Origin: Halomarina pelagica
GTDB taxonomy: Archaea > Halobacteriota > Halobacteria > Halobacteriales > Haloarculaceae
Length of the DNA: 64,000 bases
Direction of reading: 5' to 3'
Assembly (NCBI RefSeq): GCF_024228315.1
Contig: NZ_CP100455.1
Span: forward strand, 1-64,000
Position numbers and translations under genes: made by a program. Of this stretch, positions 35,427 to 43,462 are shown piece by piece (positions within the stretch are counted from its first letter, which is position 1; each line of letters starts with the position of its first letter). The notes below the pieces were generated by a model. It searched no databases. It was not told the DNA's origin and saw only the letters and a program-made list of their open reading frames with translations.

Positions 35427-36742
35427 CCTTCGATCTCGTAGGGCTCCTCGGGGAGGTCTCCGTCGGAGAGCGAGAGCGGTCGTCGTTCGACGACGGTGAT
35501 GTCGTCGCGTTCCTCGAGTTCGGCGGCGACGGGTTCGGAGACGAGGAAGCGACCCAGTTCGAGGGTGTTTCGGATGCGGGCGACGCGCATGTCGCCGGGG
35601 TCGCGCGTGCCCGTCGAGGAGAACGCGAGCAGGAACGCGACCTCGTCCGTCGGGGCGACGACCGGGAGCCGGGCGCGGGCGGGCTCCCCGCCGGTGATGC
35701 CGTTGATGTAGGTGTCCGTGAGGTCGAGGCCGCCGACCGCGTCCGCGTGGATGAAATCCGCAAGCCCCATCCCGATGCCGTTGTGGTGTGACTCCTCCGT
35801 GAGCGAGCGCATGTAGATGCGGCTGTAGGAGGGCCGCTCCGGCTCCGGCTGCCCGTGATAGAGCATCCGCCCGACGACGTTCGTGTCCATCCCCGTCCCG
35901 GAGATGTTCTTCCCGATCTCGTCGACGACGAGCAGATCGAGGTCGTCGACGGGGAGCGTGGGGAGGAGTTCCTTCGAGCGGGCGAGTAGCTCCGGCTCCC
36001 TGTCGAGGATCTCGTCCACGGGGAGTCCCTCGATGTGGGCGGCGCGATCGTCTGCGTTCTCGATGAGAGCGACCCCGCCGACGATCGGCACGGTCTCGAA
36101 CAGGGCGGCCGCGCGTTCCGGGATCGCCTCGTCGAGCCCCTTTGCGAGCCCGGCGTTGTGCGTCACCTCGGCCCCGCGCTGTTTGCCGATGCCGATGACG
36201 GCGATCTTCGAGAGCCCGCTCTCGATGTCTCCCCTGAAGTCGGTGTGCGCCTTCACCCGGTTCGCCAGCACGACGGCGTCCGCGTTCAGGACGTCCGTCG
36301 CGGCGAAGATCGGCCGGCCCTCCGCGTCGGTCGCCACCCGCTCGACGTCGAGCGAGGAGCGTATCTCACAGCCCATCGTCTCCTCCGTGATGCCGAGCGA
36401 GGCGAGCATCTGGCGCTGCCCCTCGGCGGTCGCGCCGCCGTGGCTCCCCATCGCCGGGAAGACGAACGGCTCGAACCCGCGGTCGGAGAGCGTCTCGACG
36501 ACGGCCCGGAGCACGGTCGGCATGTCGTGAATGCCGCGACTGCCGCCGGTGACGCCGACCTCGGCTCCCTCGTCCAGGTCGTCGAGGCCGGGGATGTCGT
36601 CGAGCGCCTCGACGGTCGCCGCCGCCACGTCCGCCACCCGCGGCTGGTCCCGCTCCTGTTCGAGGAGGACGAACCCCGGGAAGTCGTCTATCGATACGTC
36701 GTTGACGTCCGCCAGTCTGTCGCTATCCGGTAACGTGAACAT
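35423..36742 (-). CDS. LarA-like (DUF2088) putative nickel-pincer hydroxyacid racemase/epimerase, copy 1
   Basis: A 439-aa protein of the LarA fold. By-eye alignment to lactate racemase places its active-site residues at Arg69 (GGSRG), His101 (MGSHGG), His166 (KAHTDF), Lys179 (GLSK, the cofactor-linking Lys) and His195 (EVTHNAG). LarA homologues racemise or epimerise 2-hydroxyacids with a pyridinium-dithio nickel cofactor. Here a sugar acid is the likely substrate given the dehydratase genes around it. The ATG at 36742 follows a 16-bp palindrome. The stop overlaps the next gene. Cofactor synthesis genes larB, larC and larE are not in the window. Confidence 0.75.
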   Translation of the reverse strand: MFTLPDSDRLADVNDVSIDDFPGFVLLEQERDQPRVADVAAATVEALDDIPGLDDLDEGAEVGVTGGSRGIHDMPTVLRAVVETLSDRGFEPFVFPAMGSHGGATAEGQRQMLASLGITEETMGCEIRSSLDVERVATDAEGRPIFAATDVLNADAVVLANRVKAHTDFRGDIESGLSKIAVIGIGKQRGAEVTHNAGLAKGLDEAIPERAAALFETVPIVGGVALIENADDRAAHIEGLPVDEILDREPELLARSKELLPTLPVDDLDLLVVDEIGKNISGTGMDTNVVGRMLYHGQPEPERPSYSRIYMRSLTEESHHNGIGMGLADFIHADAVGGLDLTDTYINGITGGEPARARLPVVAPTDEVAFLLAFSSTGTRDPGDMRVARIRNTLELGRFLVSEPVAAELEERDDITVVERRPLSLSDGDLPEEPYEIEG

Positions 36743-36778
36743 GGTTTCGTTCGTCGGTGTACGTTCCCCCTTCGGTCG

Positions 36779-36794
36779 AGGGTCATATGACCCT
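36779..36794. promoter_or_regulatory. 16-bp perfect palindrome upstream of LarA-like copy 1
   Basis: AGGGTCATATGACCCT reads the same on both strands and lies 37-52 bp upstream of the LarA-like ATG, at or just before the TATA position. It is a good candidate operator for a dimeric regulator. Confidence 0.5.
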
Positions 36795-36847
36795 GTGGGG
36801 TGGTGTCGATTCGCGTCGCTCACGCGAGTGGAGAGTGGTCGTGTCGC

Positions 36848-38068
36848 CTACGCGAACATCGTGCCCGGGTCGTGGAGGTGTTCCCGTGCGACCTCCTCGT
36901 TCAGTTCGATACCGAGGCCCGGGGCCTCGGGAACCTCGATGTAGCCGTCCTCGATGAGGGGGTCCTCGCGGTCGTGGAGGTCGTCCCACCAGTCGACCTC
37001 GAGCGCGTGGTACTCGAGGACGTCGAAGTTGGGGACGCACGCGCCGAGGTGGACGCACGCCATCGTACCGATGGGACCGCAGACGTTGTGCGGCGAGAAC
37101 ACGATGTAGTTCTCCTCGGCGCGGTTGGCGATGGCCTTCGACTCGGCGAGGCCGCCGCACGTCGACGGGTCGGGCGTGATGACGTCGACCCCGAAGTCGT
37201 ACAGCAGGTGCTTGAACTCGTGGACGCGGAAGCGGTTCTCGCCCGTGGCGATGGGGACCCGGGAGGCCCGCGTTATCTCGCGCTGAGCCTCCATGTTCTC
37301 CGGCGGCACGGGGTCCTCGAGCCACATCAGATCGAACGGTTCGAGCTTCCGGCACATCCGTTTCGCGCTGTCCATCGAGTAGTCCCAGTGGATGTCGAAG
37401 GCGAGGTCGATCTCGTAGCCGATCTCGTCGCGGATGGCCTCGACGGTGTCGACCTTCCGCTGGACGGCGGCGTTCGAGACGCGCCCGTTGTACGGGTCGG
37501 GGTGGTTGTCGAACGGCTGGTCGAGGTCGAACTTCAGGGCGGAAAAGCCCATGTCGGCGACCCGGGCGGCCTCCTCGGCGTACGCCTCGACCGAGTAGGC
37601 GTCCTCGGAGGCCGGCGAGTGGTATCCGGCGTCGGTCGCGAAGGCCTCCCCGGCGTGGCAGTCGCAGTAGATGCGGACCTCGTCGCGGTACTTGCCGCCG
37701 AGCAACTGGTAGACGGGGACGTCGAGCACCTTGCCGGCGATGTCCCACAGCGCGATCTCGATGCCGGTCGCCGCGGTGACGACCTTGCCCGTGGTGCCGC
37801 TGTGGCCGGAGGTCTCCTGGACCATCCGCCGGAAGAGCCGCTCGACGTCCAGGGGGTTCTCGCCGACGAGGAACCGCTTCATATACTCCACGACGGCGGT
37901 GACCCCGCCGCCGCGGTAGGACTCGCCGATGCCGGTGACGCCGGCGTCGGTGTGGACTCTGACGAGGTTCCACTCGAAGTTACCCTTGACGACGCAGGTC
38001 TCGATGTCGGTTATCCGTACGTCGCGCTCCGGCACGCGGTTCGTGGCGTGGTTGGAATAGTCTCGCAT
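36848..38068 (-). CDS. Mandelate-racemase-type sugar-acid dehydratase, copy 1
   Basis: A 406-aa enolase-superfamily enzyme. Metal ligands are Asp225 (FDIHW), Glu251 (WLEDP) and Glu277 (TGEN); His227 and His327 (SPHN) are the likely acid/base pair. ALKFDLD around residue 179 marks the second-strand position. The DIH arrangement and terminal WWDDL resemble galactonate, mannonate or gluconate dehydratases of the RspA group. It would dehydrate an aldonate to a 2-keto-3-deoxy acid. It has its own leaderless promoter and sits next to a LarA-like gene. It is closely related to copy 3 at 50678. Substrate is not fixed. Confidence 0.85.
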   Translation of the reverse strand: MRDYSNHATNRVPERDVRITDIETCVVKGNFEWNLVRVHTDAGVTGIGESYRGGGVTAVVEYMKRFLVGENPLDVERLFRRMVQETSGHSGTTGKVVTAATGIEIALWDIAGKVLDVPVYQLLGGKYRDEVRIYCDCHAGEAFATDAGYHSPASEDAYSVEAYAEEAARVADMGFSALKFDLDQPFDNHPDPYNGRVSNAAVQRKVDTVEAIRDEIGYEIDLAFDIHWDYSMDSAKRMCRKLEPFDLMWLEDPVPPENMEAQREITRASRVPIATGENRFRVHEFKHLLYDFGVDVITPDPSTCGGLAESKAIANRAEENYIVFSPHNVCGPIGTMACVHLGACVPNFDVLEYHALEVDWWDDLHDREDPLIEDGYIEVPEAPGLGIELNEEVAREHLHDPGTMFA

Positions 38069-38096
38069 TGGGTGGCTGGTGTGGGGCGTCGCGGTC

Positions 38097-38106
38097 GCTT
38101 AAACGC
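38097..38106 (-). promoter_or_regulatory. TATA-like element of dehydratase copy 1
   Basis: GCGTTTAAGC (read on the minus strand) lies 29-38 bp before the ATG at 38068. Confidence 0.4.
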
Positions 38107-38152
38107 TCGCATGGCTGCGAAAGTCGCCGGCTGGGGCCGGCACCGATCGTCC

Positions 38153-39202
38153 TCACCCTCGGACCGGTCGCTCGGCGAGTCGCAGCAGGTGCCGTCTGAG
38201 CGGCCGGATCTCGTCTGCGTACCGTCCGGCGGTGTCGTTCTCGAGCCGTTCCCGGAGGGCGGCCGCCACGTCCCGCTCGGCCGCGTGGAGGTCGGCCTCG
38301 ATGCGCGCGGCCCTGTCGACCTGTGCGGGCGTCAGCGACCCCTCGCGAGCCGTCCGAAGCTGTGCCCGGACGTCACGGCTTATCTCGATGGCCTGGCGGG
38401 CGTCGTGGACGACGTACGGCGAGCCGTCCTTCTCCCAGGCGACCTCGACCGCCTCCTCGGAGAGCGCGCCGGTCATGAACGCGGCCTTCCCGAGGGTGGC
38501 CTCGGTGGGGGAGGTCGTGGGATCGACGTCGGCGCGGGCGTCGTAGGAGACGAGGACGGTCTTCTCGGGCGTGTTGTAGGCGTCGGTCGGGTACGCCGCG
38601 TTCGCGACGCCGCCGACGCCGACGCCGAGGAGCGCCACGAGCGCGAGCGCGAGGAACCACCGCGGCGCGCCGCGGACGGGTATCGGCCCCAGCAGGGGGT
38701 TGTTCGAGCGGTTCCGCATCGACACCTCCCGGAGGTCGCCGACGAACTGCGCCAGCGTCCGCGTCCGCTTCGACGCGCCGGTGACGACGAGTCGCCCCCC
38801 CTCGGTGAGCCTGACGAACGAGTTGTGGAAGCCGCCGTGGGTGACCATGAGGCCCTCGCCCTCCGGGAACGGCTCCCAGCGGACGGCGTCGGAGCCGTCG
38901 CCGGCACCGACCGCCTCGGCGATGCTCGCAAGCGCGTCGTCCGGATTCGGGTCCGGGTCGTCCGAGACGAACGTCGCGTCCATCTCGACGCTGCCGCGGC
39001 GGCGGGCCTTGAGGTACCTGCTCCCGCGGCGCGACCAGAGCTTCGCGTACGCCAGCGCCGGCGGGAGCCCCAGTATCGTCGCCGCGACGACGACGCCCGG
39101 GAGGAACCGGAGGGGGTCGCCGTACTCGACGGCCGCCCAGACGCTCAGCGCGATCAGCAGCGTGCCGGACGACCACGAGACGGCGCGAAGCGTGTTCACC
39201 AT
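38153..39202 (-). CDS. Haloarchaeal membrane-anchored protein of unknown function
   Basis: A 349-aa protein. Two N-terminal helices (WSSGTLLIALSVWAAVEY and LPGVVVAATILGLPPALAYA) are followed by a soluble acidic domain, a third helix (WFLALALVALLGVGVGGVANAA) and a helical C-terminal domain rich in Arg and Glu. No enzyme signature is visible. The start is 2 bp after the stop of the small gene at 39205, so the two form an operon. They interrupt the sugar-acid genes and may be unrelated to them. Confidence 0.65.
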   Translation of the reverse strand: MVNTLRAVSWSSGTLLIALSVWAAVEYGDPLRFLPGVVVAATILGLPPALAYAKLWSRRGSRYLKARRRGSVEMDATFVSDDPDPNPDDALASIAEAVGAGDGSDAVRWEPFPEGEGLMVTHGGFHNSFVRLTEGGRLVVTGASKRTRTLAQFVGDLREVSMRNRSNNPLLGPIPVRGAPRWFLALALVALLGVGVGGVANAAYPTDAYNTPEKTVLVSYDARADVDPTTSPTEATLGKAAFMTGALSEEAVEVAWEKDGSPYVVHDARQAIEISRDVRAQLRTAREGSLTPAQVDRAARIEADLHAAERDVAAALRERLENDTAGRYADEIRPLRRHLLRLAERPVRG

Positions 39203-39204
39203 CG

Positions 39205-39495
39205 TCAGCGGCCGCCGAAGAACGTCCGTTTGAGCCGGCCGACGATCCCGACGCGTCGCGACTCGATCTCGGCTTCGATCACCGGTTCGAGCTTCCGTTC
39301 GAGGTCCTCGCGGCTCTCGAAGCGGTCGACCTCGGCGTCGAGGAACAGCTCGGAGACCATTATCATGTACTTGCCGTCCTCGTCGAGCTGGACGTTCGTG
39401 AGGGCGTACTGACGCTCTAACCGGTTTGCCGTCACCGGGTAGCTCCACCCGGCGTCTTCGACGAGTTCGTGGATGGCGTCCGCGCCGTGGGTCAT
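39205..39495 (-). CDS. DUF5789-like small haloarchaeal protein
   Basis: A 96-aa soluble protein beginning MTHGADAIHELVEDAGWSYP. It contains RLERQYALTNVQLDEDG and SELFLDAEVDRFESREDLER, which fit the DUF5789 family as remembered. These proteins are common in haloarchaeal genomes and have no known function. It is the first gene of a two-gene operon with the membrane protein downstream. Confidence 0.65.
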   Translation of the reverse strand: MTHGADAIHELVEDAGWSYPVTANRLERQYALTNVQLDEDGKYMIMVSELFLDAEVDRFESREDLERKLEPVIEAEIESRRVGIVGRLKRTFFGGR

Positions 39496-39549
39496 ATCCG
39501 AGGTAGTTAGCCCGACGGTATAAATGTTGTACGGGCGCCGAGTCGCCGC

Positions 39550-40521
39550 CTACGCGACCCGGTTCTCGACGTCGTCGTACGACCCGGTCTCCTCGACCGT
39601 CTCGAGGTTTCGAGCGAGGATGTCGGCGACGCGGGGGTAGTACTGCGGCGTGTAGCCGGAGTTGTGCGGCGTGATGTGGACGTTCCCCATCCGCCAGAGG
39701 TCGTGGTCCGCCGGGAGCGGTTCGGGGTCGGTCACGTCGAGCGCCGCCCCGCGGAGCGCGTTGCCCTTGATCGCGTCCGTCAGCGCCTCCGTGTCGACGA
39801 TCGGGCCGCGGCCGACGTTGACGACGACGGCCTCCGAGGGGAGCGTCTCGAACGCCGCGTCGTCGACGAGGCCGCGGGTCGTCTCGGTCAGCGGGCAGGC
39901 GAGGACGAGGTAGTCCGTGCGGGACAGCGCGTCGTGGAAGTCCTCCTCGCCGAAGCCGAGCACCTCGTCGGTCGGCCCGCCCTTCTCCGGCGTGTACCGG
40001 ATCCCGATGGTGTGAGCGCCGAACGGCTCGAGCCGTTCGGCGACGGCCCGCCCGATGGCACCGAGACCGACGACGGTGACGGTGCTCTGGCTCAGTTCGC
40101 GGTGAAACCCCTGGTAGTGTCGCCACTCGCGGTTTCGCTGCCGCTCCCAGCCGACGTGGAGGTTGCGCACGAAGACGAGGACGGTGCCGACGACGTGTTC
40201 GGCGATGTTCGGGCCGTGGACCCCCGAGGCGTTCGTGACGACGACGCCGCGCGCCTCGAGTTCGGCGAGCGGGAGGTGGTCGACGCCCGCCGAACAGCAG
40301 GCGAACAGCTCCAGCGCCTCGGCGGCCTCGAGCAGGTCGTCGCGCAGCCCGTGACCGACGACGACCGGTGCCCCGGCGACGAGTTCGCGTTCCGCCGCGG
40401 GCGTCGCCGCCCTGGCCACCTCGTACCCGGGCAACCGTTCGCGGAGTTCGTCGGCCAGCGACTCCGTCGACAGCCCGTGGGCCGCCCGACGCAGAACCGC
40501 GACGTCCGGCGAGTCAGCCAT
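39550..40521 (-). CDS. D-isomer-specific 2-hydroxyacid dehydrogenase
   Basis: A 323-aa NAD(P)-linked dehydrogenase interconverting a 2-keto acid and a D-2-hydroxyacid. VTVVGLGAIGRAVAERL is the Rossmann glycine loop. CSAGVDHLPL, NVGRGPIVD and ITPHNSGY carry the expected catalytic Arg/Glu/His context, with the His of TPHN clear. The ATG at 40521 was chosen since further upstream codons have no similarity. It is divergent from LarA-like copy 2, giving a shared 143-bp regulatory region. In the island it could handle a 2-keto acid made by the dehydratases or hydroxypyruvate/glycerate. Confidence 0.88.
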   Translation of the reverse strand: MADSPDVAVLRRAAHGLSTESLADELRERLPGYEVARAATPAAERELVAGAPVVVGHGLRDDLLEAAEALELFACCSAGVDHLPLAELEARGVVVTNASGVHGPNIAEHVVGTVLVFVRNLHVGWERQRNREWRHYQGFHRELSQSTVTVVGLGAIGRAVAERLEPFGAHTIGIRYTPEKGGPTDEVLGFGEEDFHDALSRTDYLVLACPLTETTRGLVDDAAFETLPSEAVVVNVGRGPIVDTEALTDAIKGNALRGAALDVTDPEPLPADHDLWRMGNVHITPHNSGYTPQYYPRVADILARNLETVEETGSYDDVENRVA

Positions 40522-40664
40522 CGATGCCTCCCTCGACGGTGGTGATTCGAATCGGCATTCGGCCGTCGGTTGTCGCCCGGCCCTCTTAATAACCCCGTCG
40601 TCGCCGCGACCGAACAGCGTCGCCGCGACCGAACAGTTTTGCCCTCCGGCGCGCGACGCCCCAC

Positions 40665-41948
40665 ATGGAATTTCCGGACGCGGACACGGCCGAGGCGGCA
40701 CTTCCGGACGTGGCGTTCCCGTCGTTCCACGAGGTGCGGTACGATCCGCCCGCGCCGACGCTCGACGACGTCGGTGCGGCCGCCCGGCGCGAACTCGACG
40801 CCCTGCCGCTCGAGGGCCTCGACGCGGGGGCGACGGTCGCCGTCGGCCTCGGCAGTCGCGGCATCACGGACGTCGTCCCCGTCGCGCGGGCGGTCGTCGC
40901 GGAACTGCGGGCGCGCGCCCTCGAACCGATCGTCGTCCCGGCGATGGGGAGCCACGGCGGTGCGACCGCCGAGGGCCAGCGGCGGACGCTCGCGGGCATC
41001 GGCCTCACCGAGGAGTCGCTCGGCTGTCCGATCGACCCGCGGATGGACACCGAGCACCTCGGAACCTCGGCGGTCGGCGGGGAGGTCCACCACTCGACGG
41101 CCGCCCTGGACGCGGACGCGGTGCTCGTGATCAACCGCGTGAAGGCCCACACGAACTTCGACGGCCGATTCGAGAGCGGTCTCTGCAAGATGCTGACCGT
41201 CGGTCTCGGCAAACAGGTCGGCGCGAAGGAGTTCCACGAGACGGCGCTCGTCGAGGGCTACGAGGCGGCCATCGAGGCGGCGCTGGACGTCGTCACCGAG
41301 CACTCGCCCGTCGTCGGCGGCGTCGCCATCGTCGAGAACTTCTTCGACGAGACGGCGCTCGTCGAGGGGGTCCCCGTCTCGGCGCTGCCGGACCGGGAGA
41401 CGGGACTGCTCGAACGCGCCTACGAGTACATGCCGACGCTCCCGTACGACGAACTCGACGTGCTCGTCGTCGACGAGATCGGCAAGGACGTCTCGGGTGC
41501 CGGGATGGACACGAACGTCATCGGTCGCTACCGGGTGCTCAACGCCGACGAACCCGAGTCGCCCGACGTGAAGCGCATCGTCGTCCGCGGGCTGACCGAG
41601 GCGACGCACGGCAACGGCAACGGCATCGGCCTCGCGGACGTCACGACGGCCGCCGCCGTCGAGGAACTGGACCTCCACCAGGTCTACACGAACGCGCTCA
41701 CGAGCGGGTCGCTCTCGAAGGCGCGACTGCCGGTCGTGCTCCCGAACGACCGCCTCGCGCTGCTGGCGGCGGTGTCGACGATCGGCCCGTACGACCCCGA
41801 GACGGTCCGCATCGCCTGGATCCGCGACACGTCACACCTCTCGTCGTTCCGGGTGTCGGCCGCGCTCGCGGCCGAGGAACCGGACCACGTCGAGGTGGTC
41901 GGCCCCGCGCCGCTGTCCTTCCCCGGCGGCAGTGCGCAGTTCGACTGA
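40665..41948 (+). CDS. LarA-like (DUF2088) putative nickel-pincer hydroxyacid racemase/epimerase, copy 2
   Basis: A 427-aa paralogue of the gene at 35423. The equivalent active-site residues are Arg65 (GLGSRG), His97 (MGSHGG), His162 (KAHTNF), Lys175 (GLCK) and His191 (KEFHET). The spacing His-13-Lys-16-His is identical to copy 1, so both retain the machinery. It is divergent from a 2-hydroxyacid dehydrogenase and followed by an SDR gene. An epimerase for sugar acids is the favoured role; the substrate would differ from copy 1. Function is inferred from family and context only. Confidence 0.75.
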   Translation: MEFPDADTAEAALPDVAFPSFHEVRYDPPAPTLDDVGAAARRELDALPLEGLDAGATVAVGLGSRGITDVVPVARAVVAELRARALEPIVVPAMGSHGGATAEGQRRTLAGIGLTEESLGCPIDPRMDTEHLGTSAVGGEVHHSTAALDADAVLVINRVKAHTNFDGRFESGLCKMLTVGLGKQVGAKEFHETALVEGYEAAIEAALDVVTEHSPVVGGVAIVENFFDETALVEGVPVSALPDRETGLLERAYEYMPTLPYDELDVLVVDEIGKDVSGAGMDTNVIGRYRVLNADEPESPDVKRIVVRGLTEATHGNGNGIGLADVTTAAAVEELDLHQVYTNALTSGSLSKARLPVVLPNDRLALLAAVSTIGPYDPETVRIAWIRDTSHLSSFRVSAALAAEEPDHVEVVGPAPLSFPGGSAQFD

Positions 41949-42148
41949 GCGATCCCGCGCGACGGTCGTACCGCACCGACGGCCTCGGACGGTCGAACGG
42001 GTCCGGGGGCTCGACGTCGCCGTCACGGGTGGCGGCCGACGCGTCCGCGCGGGACGGCGTCACGTTCCTCCGAACTCGTGTCGCCCGGGCGAACTCGCGT
42101 CGCCTCGAGCGAACGCTTTTAGCCCCGTCGGACGACGAACCGAACGAC
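41949..42148. other. Spacer with promoter of the SDR gene
   Basis: No gene is visible. A TTTT-containing element at 42115-42122 (GCTTTTAG) lies about 30 bp before the SDR ATG. Confidence 0.3.
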
Positions 42149-42940
42149 ATGGATCTCGAAATCGAAGGTGACGCGGCGCTCGTGTCGGCGTCGAGCAGCG
42201 GTCTCGGAAAGGCGTCCGCCATCGCGCTCGCGCGGGAGGGGGCGAACGTCGTCCTCAACGGCCGCGACGAGGATCGACTCGCCGACGCCGTCGCGGAGGT
42301 GGAGGCGGAGGCGACGGGCGACGTCGTCGGCGTCGCCGGCGACCTGACCAGCGGGGCGGACGTCACGACCCTCGTCGAGCGGACGGTCGAGGAGTTCGGC
42401 GGTCTCGATCACCTCGTCACGTCCGCGGGCGGCCCGCCGAGCGGTCCGTTCCTCGAGACGGACGACGAGGACTGGTACGACGCCTACGACCTGCTCGTGA
42501 TGAGCGTCGTCCGACTCGTCCGCGAGGCGGCTCCGCACCTCCGTGCGGGCGAGGGCGGCACCGTCGTCACCATCACCTCCCGGAGCGTCAAGGAGGCCAT
42601 CGACTCGCTCGTGCTGTCGAACTCGGTCCGCATGGGCGTCATCGGCCTGGAGAAGACGCTCTCTACGGAACTCGCGCCCGAGGTGCGCGCGAACGCCGTC
42701 CTGCCGGGGGCACACGAGACGGCCCGCATCCGGGAACTGGTCGAGCAGGGCGTCGAACGCGGCGAGTACGAGAGCTACGAGGCCGGTCTGCGGGAGCGCG
42801 GGCAGGCCAACCCGCTCGGGCGCATCGGCGACCCGATGGAACTGGGCGACACCGTGGCCTTCCTCTCGTCGCCCAGGTCGGGCTACATCAACGGCGAGGC
42901 CGTCCTCGTCGACGGCGGGCAGAGCCGGGGCAACCTGTAG
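42149..42940 (+). CDS. Atypical short-chain dehydrogenase/reductase family protein
   Basis: A 263-aa SDR. The cofactor loop reads SASSSGLGKA at residues 13-22 and NNAG is replaced by TSAGGPP. Ser144 (TITSRS) is the usual active-site Ser, but the Tyr and Lys of the YxxxK motif are replaced by Ser157 and Arg161 (LSNSVRMGVIGLEKT). This LSNxxRxG pattern defines a known atypical subgroup. Activity may differ from normal alcohol dehydrogenation. The C-terminus YINGEAVLVDGGQSRGNL is normal. It could act on a keto-deoxy acid. The following cupin gene is 55 bp away on the same strand. Confidence 0.85.
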   Translation: MDLEIEGDAALVSASSSGLGKASAIALAREGANVVLNGRDEDRLADAVAEVEAEATGDVVGVAGDLTSGADVTTLVERTVEEFGGLDHLVTSAGGPPSGPFLETDDEDWYDAYDLLVMSVVRLVREAAPHLRAGEGGTVVTITSRSVKEAIDSLVLSNSVRMGVIGLEKTLSTELAPEVRANAVLPGAHETARIRELVEQGVERGEYESYEAGLRERGQANPLGRIGDPMELGDTVAFLSSPRSGYINGEAVLVDGGQSRGNL

Positions 42941-42995
42941 AGAAATCGCCCGCACGCCAAGATTCATACCGCCGTGCGACGTGGGCGGAGGTGTC

Positions 42996-43340
42996 ATGGA
43001 ATCAGTGCACTTCGACCGGGCGGAGACCTACGAACCCGAGGAGGGCTGGCGACGCGTCGAGATGGCCGGCTCCGAGGCGTTCTCGTTCGAGTGGTTCGAG
43101 AAGCCGCCGGGACACTCCTCTCCCATGCACGACCACGAGAACGAACAGGTCTGCATGGTGCTCGCGGGCGAACTCACCATCCACACCGAGGACGACGAGG
43201 TGACGCTCGGTCCCTACGACTCGGTGTGGCTCGAACCGTGGGAGCGCCACCGCGTCGAGAACACCGGCGACGAGCGGGCCGTCGGCGTCGACGTCTTCGC
43301 GCCGGGGCGGTCGTTCGACTTCTGGCTGGACCGGGAGTGA
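42996..43340 (+). CDS. Small cupin-domain protein
   Basis: A 114-aa single cupin. Metal ligands are visible in SPMHDHENEQV (two His and a Glu or Gln) and in WERHRVEN (final His). GGAGGTG close to the ATG is a strong ribosome site. Such small cupins in sugar catabolic clusters often isomerise or bind sugar acids, as KdgF does for unsaturated uronates. It is downstream of the SDR gene and upstream of dehydratase copy 2, all on the same strand. Confidence 0.82.
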   Translation: MESVHFDRAETYEPEEGWRRVEMAGSEAFSFEWFEKPPGHSSPMHDHENEQVCMVLAGELTIHTEDDEVTLGPYDSVWLEPWERHRVENTGDERAVGVDVFAPGRSFDFWLDRE

Positions 43341-43462
43341 TCGCCGGGGCGAACTGGCCGTCGTCTCCGGGCGAACCCGTTCGGACGGCGACGGGGCGAG
43401 TCGACGCCGTCCGGTCGGGCGACCGCGACCTATTTACCCTCGCCCTCCGTCTGGCGTGCAGA

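Noticed and set aside
36800-39412. 870-codon open frame on the plus strand
   Set aside because: It is antisense to dehydratase copy 1 and the membrane protein genes, which have clear family motifs. Long antisense frames are expected in DNA with GC-biased third codon positions.
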